Source: Muricea muricata
Lineage: Eukaryota > Cnidaria > Anthozoa > Malacalcyonacea > Plexauridae
Direction: 5' to 3'
NCBI GenBank assembly: GCA_963855995.1
Contig: OY979723.1
Location: 12,972,713 to 13,036,712, forward strand
Length of the DNA: 64,000 nt
Shown: positions 12,601 through 24,100 of the stretch, piece after piece
Layout: each line of letters begins with the position of its first letter
Numbering within the stretch: position 1 is the stretch's first letter
Notes under the pieces: generated by a model
What the model was told of the DNA's origin: nothing
The model's input: the letters and a program-made list of their open reading frames with translations, nothing else
Database searches by the model: none
Program-made: the position numbers and the translations under genes

Positions 12601-15600
12601 AAAAAAAATTGGAAAAAAAATTTAAAAAAAATTCTGAGAAAAAATTTTGAGGAAAATTTTGACAGAAAGATTTTGAAAAAAAAATTGGAAAAAAAATTTG
12701 ACAAAAAAATTCTCATTCATATAATCACGAGAAAAATCACGCGTGGGGTTCTCGCAACACGCGTGTGTCTCGCGTGCGAAACCCTCGAAACAAATCCCGA
12801 AAAAATTTTGAGGACAATTTTGACAAAAAATTTTGAAAAAAAAATTGGAAAAAAAATTTGACAAAAAAATTCTGAAAAATTTTTGAGGAAAATTTTGACA
12901 AAAAAATTTTGAAAAAAAAATTGGAAAAAAATTCTGAGAAAAAATTTTGAGGAAAATTTTGACAAAAAAATTTGGAAAAAAAAATTGGAAAAAAATTTGA
13001 CAAAAAAATTCTCATTCATATAATCACGAGAAAAATCACGCGTGGGGTTCTCGCAACACGCGTGTGTCTCGCGTGCAAAACCCTCGAAACAAATCCCGAA
13101 AAAATTTTGAGGAAAATTTTGACAAAAAAATTTTGAAAAAAAAATTGGAAAAAAAATTTGAAAAAAAAATTCTGAGAAAAATTTTTGAGGAAAATTTTGA
13201 CAAAAAAATTTTGAAAAAAAATTGGAAAAAAAATTTGAAAAAAATTCTGAGAAAAAATTTTGAGGAAAATTTTGACAAAAAAATTTGGAAAAAAAAATTG
13301 GAAAAAAATTTGACAAAAAAATTCTCATTCATATAATCACGAGAAAAATCCCGCGTGGGGTGCTCGCAACACGCGTGTGTCTCGCGTGCGAAACCCTCGA
13401 AACAAATCCCGAAAAAATTTTGAGGAAAATTTTGACAAAAAAATTTTGAAAAAAAAATTGGAAAAAAAATTTGAAAAAAATTCTGAGAAAAAATTTTGAG
13501 GAAAATTTTGACAAAAAATTTTGAAAAAAAAAATTGGAAAAAAAATTTGACAAAAAAATTCTGAAAAATTTTTGAGGAAAATTTTGACAAAAAAATTTTG
13601 AAAAAAAAATTGGAAAAAAAATTTAAAAAAAATTCTGAGAAAAAATTTTGAGGAAAATTTTGACAAAAAAATTTGGAAAAAAAAATTGGAAAAAAATTTG
13701 ACAAAAAAATTCTCATTCATATAATCACGAGAAAAATCACGCGTGGGGTGCTCGCAACACGCGTGTGTCTCGCGTGCGAAACCCTCGAAACAAATCCCGA
13801 AAAAATTTTGAGGAAAATTTTGACAAAAAAATTTTGAAAAAAAAATTGGAAAAAAAATTTGAAAAAAATTCTGAGAAAAAATTTTGAGGAAAATTTTGAC
13901 AAAAAAATTTTGAAAAAAAAATTGGAAAAAAAAATTGAAAAAAATTCTGAGAAAAAATTTTGAGGAAAATTTTGACAAAAAAATTTTGAAAAAAAAATTG
14001 GAAAAAAAATTTGAAAAAAATTCTGAGAAAAAATTTTGAGGAAAATTTTGACAAAAAGATTTTGAAAAAAAAATTGGAAAAAAAATTTGAAAAAAATTCT
14101 GAGAAAAAATTTTGAGGAAAATTTTGACAGAAAGATTTTGAAAAAAAAATTGGAAAAAAAATTTGACAAAAAAATTCTCATTCATATAATCACGAGAAAA
14201 ATCACGCGTGGGGTTCTCGCAACACGCGTGTGTCTCGCGTGCGAAACCCTCGAAACAAATCCCGAAAAAATTTTGAGGAAAATTTTGACAAAAAAATTTT
14301 GAAAAAAAATTGGAAAAAAAATTTGAAAAAAATTCTGAGAAAAAATTTTGAGGAAAATTTTGACAAGATTTTGAAAAAAAAATTGGAAAAAAAATTTGAA
14401 AAAAAAATTCTCATTCATATAATCCCGAGAAAAATCCCGCGTGGGGTGCTCGCAACACGCGTGTGTCTCGCGTGCGAAACCCTCGAAACAAATCCCGAAA
14501 AAATTTTGAGGAAAATTTTGACAAAAAAATTTTGAAAAAAAAATTGGAAAAAAAATTTGAAAAAAATTCTGAGAAAAAATTTTGAGGAAAATTTTGACAA
14601 AAAATTTTGAAAAAAAAAATTGGAAAAAAAATTTGACAAAAAAATTCTGAAAAATTTTTGAGGAAAATTTTGACAAAAAAATTTTGAAAAAAAAATTGGA
14701 AAAAAAATTTAAAAAAAATTCTGAGAAAAAATTTTGAGGAAAATTTTGACAAAAAAATTTGGAAAAAAAAATTGGAAAAAAATTTGACAAAAAAATTCTC
14801 ATTCATATAATCACGAGAAAAATCACGCGTGGGGTTCTCGCAACACGCGTGTGTCTCGCGTGCGAAACCCTCGAAACAAATCCCGAAAAAATTTTGAGGA
14901 AAATTTTGAGGAAAATTTTGACAAAAAATTTTGAAAAAAAAATTGGAAAAAAAATTTGAAAAAAATTCTGAGAAAAAATTTTGAAAAAAATTTTGACAAA
15001 AAAATTTGGAAAAAAAAATTGGAAAAAAAATTTGACAAAAAAATTCTCATTCATATAATCACGAGAAAAATCACGCGTGGGGTTCTCGCAACACGCGTGT
15101 GTCTCGCGTGCGAAACCCTCGAAACAAATCCCGAAAAAATTTTGAGGAAAATTTTGACAAAAAAATTTTGAAAAAAAAAATTGGAAAAAAAATTTGACAA
15201 AAAAATTCTGAAAAATTTTTGAGGAAAATTTTGACAAAAAAATTTTGAAAAAAAAATTGGAAAAAAATTTGAAAAAAATTCTGAGAAAAAATTTTGAGGA
15301 AAATTTTGACAAAAAAATTTGGAAAAAAAAATTGGAAAAAAATTTGACAAAAAAATTCTGAAAAATTTTTGAGGAAAATTTTGACAAAAAAATTTTGAAA
15401 AAAAAATTGGAAAAAAATTTGAAAAAAATTCTGAGAAAAAATTTTGAGGAAAATTTTGACAAAAAAATTTGGAAAAAAAAATTGGAAAAAAATTTGACAA
15501 AAAAATTCTCATTCATATAATCACGAGAAAAATCCCGCGTGGGGTGCTCGCAACACGCGTGTGTCTCGCGTGCGAAACCCTCGAAACAAATCCCGAAAAA

Positions 15601-16140
15601 ATTTTGAGGAAAATTTTGACAAAAAAATTTTGAAAAAAAAATTGGAAAAAAAATTTGAAAAAAATTCTGAGAAAAAATTTTGAGGAAAATTTTGACAGAA
15701 AGATTTTGAAAAAAAAATTGGAAAATAAATTTGAAAAAAATTCTGAGAAAAAATTTTGAGGAAAATTTTGACAGAAAGATTTCGAAAAAAAAATTGGAAA
15801 AAAAATTTGACAAAAAAATTCTCATTCATATAATCACGAGAAAAATCACGCGTGGGGTTCTCGCAACACGCGTGTGTCTCGCGTGCGAAACCTTCGAAAC
15901 AAATCCCGAAAAAATTTTGAGGAAAATTTTGACAAAAAAATTTTGAAAAAAAAATTGGAAAAAAAATTTGAAAAAAATTCTGAGAAAAAATTTTGAAGAA
16001 AATTTTGACAGAAAGATTTTGAAAAAAAAATTGGAAAAAAAATTTGACAAAAAAATTCTCATTCATATAATCACGAGAAAAATCACGCGTGGGGTTCTCG
16101 CAACACGCGTGTGTCTCGCGTGCGAAACCCTCGAAACAAA
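9645..16140. repeat. 6.5-kb satellite of CpG-rich anchors and A-rich 76-bp subunits
   Basis: An anchor of about 95 bases contains TTCTCATTCATATAATCACG, two CACGCGTG palindromes and CCTCGAAACAAATCCC. It starts at 10054, 10364, 10601, 10912, 11225, 11536, 11696, 12008, 12321, 12710, 13009, 13322, 13710, 14175, 14408, 14796, 15044, 15506, 15819 and 16056, plus a left-truncated copy at about 9645. Between anchors lie one to five copies of an A-rich subunit of about 76 bases, built from blocks such as TTTTGAGGAAAATTTTGAC, AAAAAATTGG and AAAAATTCTGAG. Anchor spacings cluster near 160, 235, 312, 389 and 464. Long open frames on both strands here are low-complexity artefacts (Phe-rich on -, Lys-rich on +) rather than genes. 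Confidence 0.97.
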
Positions 16141-16260
16141 TGGTCTGTTCATGGTCTGTTCATGGTCTGTTCATGAACAAGTTTTTATGAACTGTTCATA
16201 AAGCTCTTCATGAGCTGTTCATGAAATTTTGATTAATTAATCAAAATTGAGTTCATGAAC
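16141..16260. repeat. 11-bp tandem triplet and GTTCATGAAC palindromes
   Basis: TGGTCTGTTCA occurs three times in tandem immediately after the last satellite anchor. It is followed by several TTCATGAA-type palindromes and a larger palindrome centred near 16239 on GATTAATTAATC. The same TTCATGAA motif dominates elements at 19001-19290 and 26567-26661. Confidence 0.75.
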
Positions 16261-16284
16261 TTTGCGTAACTGTGTTCACATATT

Positions 16285-16600
16285 GTCAAAATTTTTTCCT
16301 GAATTTTTTTTCAACATTTCTACCAAATTTTTTTTCAAAATTTTTTCCCGAATTTTTTTCAAATTTTTTCCCCAATTTTTTTCAAATTTTTTTTCCAAAT
16401 TTTCCAAAAATTTTCCATTTAGAAAAAAAATTTGGGAAAAAATTTTGAAAAAAAATTGTCAAAACTTTTTCCTGAATTTTTTTTCCAATTTTTTTCCCAA
16501 ATTTTTTACAAAATTTTTTCCCAAATTTTTTTTCTAAATAGAATATTTTTGGAAAATTTGGAAAAAAAATTTTTTGAAATTTTTTGAAATGAAAATTTTT
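16285..16600. repeat. T-rich, inverted-orientation relative of the satellite
   Basis: Blocks such as GTCAAAATTTTTTCCTGAAT and CAAATTTTTTCCCCAATTTT read like the reverse complement of the A-rich satellite subunit, so this block lies head-on to the main array. It also holds a perfect 30-bp inverted repeat, 16418-16447 against 16509-16538. It has no anchor segment. Confidence 0.65.
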
Positions 16601-17103
16601 TGAAATGTCCTTACTCATGCACTTGTTCTGCAATGGGCATGCGTGCTTGTTCCTACAGTTACAGTTCTCTGCACTAATGTCTTGCAACCAACGCAGTGGA
16701 TGCAAATGTATGCAAATTTACAAAGAACATAAGGCGAGCACGTGAACTATGACCTGTAATCCATGTCAACATAAACATTAAGCGCGCAATGCATTACTAT
16801 GAGAATCATTCTTTAAGTTTTGAACTGACAAAAACTTTATTAAATATAATCTATATTAATGTAAGTTAGGGGACTAAAATAAAAAGCCTTTAAAGGTTTC
16901 TAGTAGTCTCCTAGCCCTATCTTGTAATTATATTCGAAAAAAATAACGTAATTAGCTATTACGGGCGAAATGAATAAAAACTGAAAAAAATTGACGAATT
17001 TAAATGCGAGTGCTCATCGTTAGAAGCAAACGACGGTGCAACGATTCGCTCTGATTTAGTCTTCCCGCGCAAATTTTGAAATTTAAATTCGAAAAAGCTA
17101 AAC

Positions 17104-18183
17104 ATGGCGACCAAAACGCCACAAACATTGCTAAATCTCGACCATTTAAACCGGAATAAAGAGCTTGTGGATAGAACTCCTTTAACACAAAGGCGGTACA
17201 TGCCATATACGAAGTCAAACCAGCGAACACAAGTGCTAACGAAAACTCCTTTGCCGAATTTTCACAAGAAACGGACGTCTAGTAAATCTCAGGAAGAAAA
17301 ACGCTCCACTCGGATACAACGGTTACAGGAACTTAGCAACGATACAACCGAAAACCTTTCTGCGAGAATTGTGAACAAAACATGGCGAGTTTATCGTGTT
17401 TCACCTTTGTATTGTTTCAAAACTGATGCTAAATCTTTGAAAGTGTACGAAAAACGTTTGAACAGCATATTAGCGGTTGAAACATGCGGAGCTGCAGAAG
17501 TACGGAGCAGCGTCAAGATGAAGTCGTCGTTTACAAAGCTAGATGCGGACAGTGATGATTATGGTGTTGAAATTAAAATCACCACAAATGGGGGGAAGGA
17601 AAATGCGGGAAAGGACGAACTTGTTGCTGTGCTATGCTGTAGTAGAAATATGAATAATGAAAATGATGCAAATGCCTTAAATGCCGACTTGACATCGTTA
17701 CCAGTTTGTTTGATTAAAAGCACTGTTTTACTGAAGGACACGTTTCTTCAATGGCTAGAGAACGATTTTGGCTGCAGAGCTTGCCCGCTATTATTCTCGC
17801 CAACCGACCTTGCCTGGTTGGTGTCGCTGTGCGCTGGTATTGGGGAACCAACCACCCTGGTCGAGCTTACTTATGCCGTCCCCCCAGTTATCTCTGGTCT
17901 AGACACTGTCTATTTCACAATAGATGCGAAAGATGCCAGAAGGATCTGGAACCTAGTTCACGACCCGGAGCAGCCGTATTTCACACACGATGAGGCAAAG
18001 AGGATTTTGAATTCGTTTGAAACTCATGTTTATCACCATTTTAAGATTCATTTGAATCAAATGCAGCTAAGGACAGTCGGGACATCTGTTGCCTACATTG
18101 GCCAGGAAGGGCGGGTCAAGATCCTGCAGGAAGATTATGCACACTACCTTTTACAGCAGTTATCACAATTGGCAAACTTTTAA
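17104..18183 (+). CDS. CENPL: Centromere protein L (CENP-L), copy A
   Basis: CENP-L pairs with CENP-N in the constitutive centromere-associated network, which binds CENP-A chromatin and supports kinetochore assembly. This is a single uninterrupted 359-residue frame (human about 344). The N-terminal 90 residues are basic and disordered-looking. The conserved C-terminal half includes DAKDARRIWNLVHDPEQPY, HFKIHLNQMQLRTVGTSVAY and GRVKILQEDY, which align with the end of vertebrate CENP-L (EDAKALW..VH, HFKIHLS..RLV.VSTSVA, GKIKIL). The ATG at 17104 (MATKTPQTLLNL) is the first in frame. Having no intron is notable beside the intron-rich neighbours. It converges on the PLP-enzyme gene at 18677-21121. 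A truncated second copy lies at 24352-25197. Confidence 0.92.
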   Translation: MATKTPQTLLNLDHLNRNKELVDRTPLTQRRYMPYTKSNQRTQVLTKTPLPNFHKKRTSSKSQEEKRSTRIQRLQELSNDTTENLSARIVNKTWRVYRVSPLYCFKTDAKSLKVYEKRLNSILAVETCGAAEVRSSVKMKSSFTKLDADSDDYGVEIKITTNGGKENAGKDELVAVLCCSRNMNNENDANALNADLTSLPVCLIKSTVLLKDTFLQWLENDFGCRACPLLFSPTDLAWLVSLCAGIGEPTTLVELTYAVPPVISGLDTVYFTIDAKDARRIWNLVHDPEQPYFTHDEAKRILNSFETHVYHHFKIHLNQMQLRTVGTSVAYIGQEGRVKILQEDYAHYLLQQLSQLANF

Positions 18184-18222
18184 TTTCATTTTTATTTGTA
18201 AATGTTCAGATTTATTATAATC

Positions 18223-18228
18223 AATAAA
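18223..18228 (+). terminator. AATAAA polyadenylation signal, CENP-L copy A
   Basis: A canonical AATAAA sits about 40 bases after the CENP-L stop codon. The same signal is kept after the truncated copy B, at about 25239. Confidence 0.6.
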
Positions 18229-18340
18229 GTTGTAAATGTTATAAAGCCAGTCAATGATGTTATTATGCCAAAAGGGTAAATAATATATGTTATTGGACCT
18301 GAAGAGCCAGCCTGTTGTACAATATGTCCCAGAGAAAAGT

Positions 18341-18562
18341 ACTCCTTTAGAAATGACACTATTGTTGTTAAATATGCATTATTATGCCTCTGGGAATTTA
18401 AATTAGCTTCTACATGTAAAACGAACAGCAACACAATAATTACATCAAATTATAACAATGAAAATACTTCTGCCATTCATGTGGACAACTCGTTTAAATT
18501 CCCAGAGGCATAATAACTCACATTTAATAACAATAGAGTGATTTCTAAAGGGAGACCCTGTA
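18341..18562. mobile_element. Foldback insertion present only in duplicate A
   Basis: CTCCTTTAGAAATGACACTA to about 18403 is matched in inverted orientation by 18497-18562, around TATTATGCCTCTGGGAATTT. The equivalent spacer of duplicate B (after 25270) lacks this stretch and runs straight from the ATGCCAAAAGG motif to TATTCAGTTC. It is therefore an insertion in A, or a deletion from B. Exact ends are unclear. Confidence 0.6.
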
Positions 18563-18676
18563 TTTTTGACTGACTATATTCAGTTCAGTTCTGGTTAATT
18601 CACAAGCAATTTAACAAGAGGTCTTGTTCAATAAGTACTTGGTTTTATTAATGACTTGGACAAAGTCTGTGAATTA

Positions 18677-21121
18677 TTACAGACTTTCCATGTGATTTTT
18701 GTTGAAGTTGTTTCCATTGCCAATGTGTTTGTTAAGTTCATCGATTGTAACATTAGAGCCAGTAAGAAATATCACCACGTCTGAATCAGTTTGGACATCT
18801 GGAACTTTCTTACCAAGAAATGCGGCAAATGCTGCAGCTCCAGATGGCTCAACTACCAGACCACCATCATAAAGCACCTGCATTGCCCTGGTTGGATTAC
18901 AAAATAAATTTATGCCAAGAGATAAAAAATAATTAAAGGGAGATAAAAAATTAATTACAAGGAGCACTGAACATTTATTATTAATCCCAACAAACTGCCC
19001 CGGCGAAAATTTGTTCATGAAGTCACGAACTTTCATGGTCATGGCACGTTCATGAGAAAATCATGAATATTTCATGAACATTTTTCATTAATTATTCTTC
19101 AAAAGTGCATGAATATTTGTTCATGAAATGTTCATGAACAAAAACGTGCATGAACTTTTCATTCATGAACTCCTATTTTGATGAACTGTGCCATTTAATG
19201 TTCATGCACTGCATGAACAGTTCATGTTCTTTTGATGGATGTTCATGAACAATTTTCATGAACGTTTCATGAATATTCATCAAATTTTTAAAGTGTAAAA
19301 TTGTCAAGTGACTTATTAAATAATCTATCTATCAAAAAGTGGTAGTGTACAGCTAACGCTAACAGTAAAAGAACTATAGAGCTATTGCATGAATACATCT
19401 ATTGTAGCAGGTCAATATGTCAAAACAATATTTTGAAAAAATTAAATGTACCAGAATTAAAAAAATGAATGAGGTTGCATTTACTAACCTTTTTATTTCT
19501 TCATCCGAAACCAAAATAATGTCCTCAACAGAATTTTTTATCACCTCATAATTACTTTTCCCTAAAAGCATAATAAAAATATGACATTTTCTTAATATGA
19601 CAATTACACTTTAACTGACTTTATTATCATTTTACCTGCACTTGATGGAGCCAGGCCAATTGCTATTGTTTTTATTGACTCCAAAGTAACAGCTTCACCT
19701 GTTTCCAAACTTTTAAACATCTTTGGAGCTGAAACATTCAGTAAAATTTTGCTTCATTCTTCCTTCATACCAAGCTTCATTATTTCCCCTACATGGTTAT
19801 TATTTGATAGTGTTTTTTTAAGGATGATGCAAACACAAATAGAATATATAAAAAGCCTATTTTGTTGCCAATGTGCAACGAGATCATTTAGCCAGCCTCT
19901 TGCCAGGGTATTCTACAATTGTGCCCCTTTAAGTTTGTGAGAAAATCATCAAGTTTGATTTTAGGGGGGAATTGATTATGCCCTGCCATCTTGACCATCA
20001 GACAAGGATAAGCAATGTCCCCACCTGACATACTGACCTCAGTAAATCTACCCAGCAGTATTTACCTCCTTGAGGTTCAACACCAAACACTCTGGTTTTC
20101 TTTCCTGAGTATTTCATTGCCGTGGCCACGCCCGATAGTAAGCCTCCTCCTCCACAGCAGACAAGCACCACATCTGGATCTGGGATCTCGTCAAGAACTT
20201 CAAATCCTGCACTGTTTACAAAATGGAAACATGAGATTAAAGGTTAACATATTATAATGCAATTGGTGGCAACTGTAAATTGGTGCCATAAACTGTAAAT
20301 CTAGTAGATAATCTACTTGCTAAATACAGAATGTGATATTGTTCCAATTACACATATATCATACTTTACACACACACCTAGCACAACCACATATCAGATT
20401 TGTATCATCAGATGAGTGTAAAAAATGCATGCCATCTTCACAGACATGTTTATCAACGACGCTCTTCAAATCCTTCACTGGTACACGTTCGACATGAGCA
20501 CCATAACCCTATTGGAGGTGGTAACTGTAATTTATTTTTTGTATTTGCATAATTGGTAATTTTGGCATTCCCTAAATGGCTGAAGTTACCTAGCTCCTAG
20601 TTACTTCAGAGTTACTATACCTTACCTCAATAATCTTGATACGACTCACTGGGGCAATGTCTGGTATAACAACAGTTGCTGGGAAGCCCAGCTGTTGAGC
20701 CGCAAATGCAAATGCCTTCCCATAATTCCCTGAAGACCTTGTCACTAGGCCCTGTTTATTTTTCAACACATTTGAGGGTAAATGAGCCAGCTGGTTGGCA
20801 AGACCCCTGGTTTTAAAAGAACCTAGAGCAATAATAGAGATATTTAATTTTATTATATGAAGATCTGACGTCAATTTTGTCAATTTGCTGCAAGTTTGAT
20901 GTCTCTAACAAGTTGTGAGCAAACATCAGTTATATAACAGATCAACATGTACCTGTTTTCTGTAGGGTTTCCAATTTCAGATGGACATTGCACTCAAACT
21001 TATCTAACCCAAACAGTTCTCCAGCATTCTTCAGTAACGGTGTTTTCACAACTAGAGGACTTTTTTCGACTGCCAATCTGGCTTTGTCCAAACGTTCTTT
21101 GGTAATATCCAAAATATTCAT
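18677..21121 (-). CDS. Serine racemase / threonine dehydratase-like PLP enzyme, copy A
   Basis: This is a fold-type II PLP enzyme expected to racemise serine or aspartate, or to dehydrate serine/threonine. Seven exons join in phase: 20953-21121, 20626-20822, 20378-20508, 20066-20211, 19636-19728, 19489-19561 and 18677-18887. They encode 339 residues, the usual serine racemase size. Visible sites are SFKTRG with the Schiff-base lysine K60, RSSGNYGKAF with S87 at the position of the catalytic Ser84 of mammalian serine racemase, HSSDD at 153-157, and the phosphate-binding GGGGLLSG at 186-193. The C-terminus carries SGAAAF and FLTGSNV. All splice sites look intact. Copy B at 25577 has the dehydratase-type residues at two of these positions. 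Substrate and reaction cannot be fixed from sequence alone. Convergent with CENP-L. Confidence 0.9.
18998..19340. mobile_element. TTCATGAA-rich insertion in an intron of PLP-enzyme copy A
   Basis: The sequence begins CCCCGGCGAAAATTTGTTCA at about 19001, identical to the head of the small element at 26567. It is packed with TTCATGAA/TTCATGAAC palindromes. The matching intron of copy B (about 25888) reads from CCCAACAAA almost directly into AAGTGGTGGTGTACAG, so the stretch is extra in copy A. The right terminal repeat is degraded. Confidence 0.7.
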
Positions 21122-21193
21122 AGTTTATCTTAATATTGCAACATGATTTATTGACGACTGCGTATTACACATAGATACAGGAGACCTAGATTG

Positions 21194-24100
21194 CTGACGT
21201 ATACCTAGCGGAGGCAGTGAACCAGTGAACTCCATATATAGTCTCGACATTGAAAATATTGAGTTCACTGTAGTGAACTCACTGAGCGGAGGTGGCGCCA
21301 ACAAAAGAAATCCAACATGGCGGAACAAGAGGGCAAAAAGAGTAAAAGACTACATATAGACTCTATCACAAAATCGACGATTTTGATAAATGTTCATGTG
21401 AAATGGTCTCTTGGTGAGTTCGAGCGTTTCATTGCCTGAAATCCCCGCTATGTTGACACACAGCCTCTTGAATGGTTTCCCACATTGCAACAAGCATTCT
21501 GAGAACAATAGAGGAATAGTATGAGAAATAATTGTCGTAGTCGTATTCGTTCAAAACGTTCAAAGACTATTACTGTATTAGACATTTAGACTTGAAGTCA
21601 CATGTCGTGTCCACCAGAGATTGCTTGCAGTGTTTGTTTAATCGATTTCAAACACCTGCTGGCTGCTTCTACAGACTGTCCGTGGACGAATAAATTTTCA
21701 GTTTTAATTGTTAACTTGAGTGTCATTTCTGGCTTCCAACTCAAGTGATATCCTATGGTGATATTATATATAATTCAGTTAACTGCTATTAAATTTAAGA
21801 AATTTTAACACTACAATTATATAGGTGCTTATTATATTGAGGCAACTTACCAAAGTTGAAAAGAGCATAAGATCAAAGGCTTGTGCTCATTAGCTTTCAT
21901 CATATGTAGTTTTCAACTTGTTTAGCAAGGTAACTCACATCCATTAATAGGTGCCTGATAGTGACATGGGAGAGAACACTTACCATATCACAAAGTTGGA
22001 ACATTGTGATGACTAATATCAATTTACTTTCATTTCAGAAGTTACTGAAACTGCAAGATTCGCACCAATTTATTTAAAAATTAGCAAGAACATTTTTAGT
22101 TTGCAGACACTATGATTGACTGTTATGGTGTCTTCATAATTTACAGATATGCATTTGAGATGTTAGAATGAAAAAAGTTATTGTACAGGCAATTGTTCTC
22201 TTTTTAATATAATATTATTTTACATTGTTTATTTATACTTTATGCAAGTGTGGATAGTTATTTCTTAAACAAAATTTCGGTAATATATTTTCTGAGCAGC
22301 ATTGTTGTATGTTATTATAGGACATAACTGTTTCACAATATCTTCTCACTAAATTCTCACTATTATGCTTGGATGTACAAAATTAGGTGTCACATTAAAG
22401 TAATAATAAAATTAACTGCATTCATGTGGTAATTTTTCAAGTAAATTTTTTATTGAATTTGCTGTTTAGGGCTATTTCAGATATGCTAGAGCACCTTTGT
22501 CTCAAATACATATCTGTAAATTATGAAGACATGACCATAACTGTCAATCATAGTGTCTCCAAACTAAAAATATTCTTGCTAATTTTTAAACTAAATTGGT
22601 GCTGATCTTGCAGCATGGTATTAGTCATTAATTTGATATTAGTCATCACAATGTTCCAACGTTGTGATATGGTAAGTGTTCTCTCCCATGTCACTATCAG
22701 GCACCTATTAATGGAGGTGAGTTACCTTGCTAAACAAGTTGAAAACTACATGATGAAAGCTAATGAGCACAAGCCTTTGATCTTATGCGCTTTTCAACTC
22801 ATGTAAGTCACCTCAATATAATAAGCACCTAACTGTAGTGTTAAAATTACTAATACCATTAAACTGAGTACTATATAATATCACTTGAGTTGAAGGCCTG
22901 AAATGTCACTCAAGTTAACAATTAAAACTGAAAATTTATTTGTCCACGGACAGTCTGTAGAAGCAGATGTATGAAATCGATTAAATAAACACTGCAAGCC
23001 GTCTCGGATGGACACAACATGTGATTCCAAGTCTAATAGTCTTGAACGTTCTGAACGAATACGATTACGACAATTATTTCTCATACTATTCCTCTATTGT
23101 TTTCAGAATGCTTGTTACAAATATAGGAAACCATTCAAGAGGCTATATGTCAACATAGCGAGGATTTCAGGCAATGAAACGCTCGAACTCACCAAGAGAC
23201 CATTTCACATGAACTTTTATCGATGAATAATTTTGCGCCTTTTCATTAAATTTACTCAAATATATGCTTAAAATCTTTGCGTTATGTTTCTCCTTCCCAT
23301 AAAACATGATCAGATGAGTTTCGAAATAAAGGGACAACAAAATTTGCAAAAATCGTCGATTTTGTAATAGAGTCTATAGCCTTTTTGCCCTCTTGTTCCG
23401 CCATGTTGGATTTCTCTTGTTGGCCCCACCTCCGCTCAGTGAACTCTATATATATGGAAGGCTAACTTTTCTCACTTTTTTACAGTATTTTGAAGCAAAA
23501 CAAGTATAAATTTTGAATAAAAAGTTAAATGCTTTTGTGTGTCGCGGGAGAGTATAAATTTTATTTCGGTTCACTTAAAAAAACGAGATATTAAAGCGGG
23601 AAGAGTGCAAAATAGCCCCGGGTTGTTGTTGTTTTCAGAGATGACTAAAATACAAAACATACAGTCGACCGGCTATTAAATAAAAAAACAACTCATTCTG
23701 CTTTTAAAACTTATGTAACAGCTTATTATAAAGTGATCAGCTTAAATTAAAGTGATCAGTTCACAAAAATGCAAAGAAATATGCGAAACTCACTGTCATT
23801 TGACGCACGGAAAAAATCTCCAAGTCCTTCAACTTCGTTGAATGGTAGTCTTATTTCAGCAAAATTGGCCGTGAATGCACAATTAACGTAAAAACAAGGA
23901 TAACAAACATCCAATGCAAAAATATTTATACTCGTAAACCAAACTCATAAGTACATTTTGTACTCGTAAACCAAAACAAAGTTTGAAATGTATTTGTTTA
24001 AATCACAATGATGAAAATACAGATTTACTCACACACAGAGAAAAAAATCATCAGGCAGATCGACTATGTGCAGAAAAATCAGGTTATTACGAAATGAATG

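Noticed and set aside
9599..16201. Dozens of long open frames on both strands (up to 340 codons), Phe/Asn-rich on minus and Lys-rich on plus
   Set aside because: They are translations of the A-rich satellite, open in several frames at once because the repeat lacks stop triplets. There is no splice context and no family similarity.
16959..17230. Minus-strand frames antisense to the CENP-L start
   Set aside because: They overlap the conserved CENP-L reading frame and its upstream region and have no independent support.
9645..18183. Idea that the satellite is a centromere because CENP-L is adjacent
   Set aside because: The position of a centromere-protein gene says nothing about centromere location, and 6.5 kb is far too small to judge.
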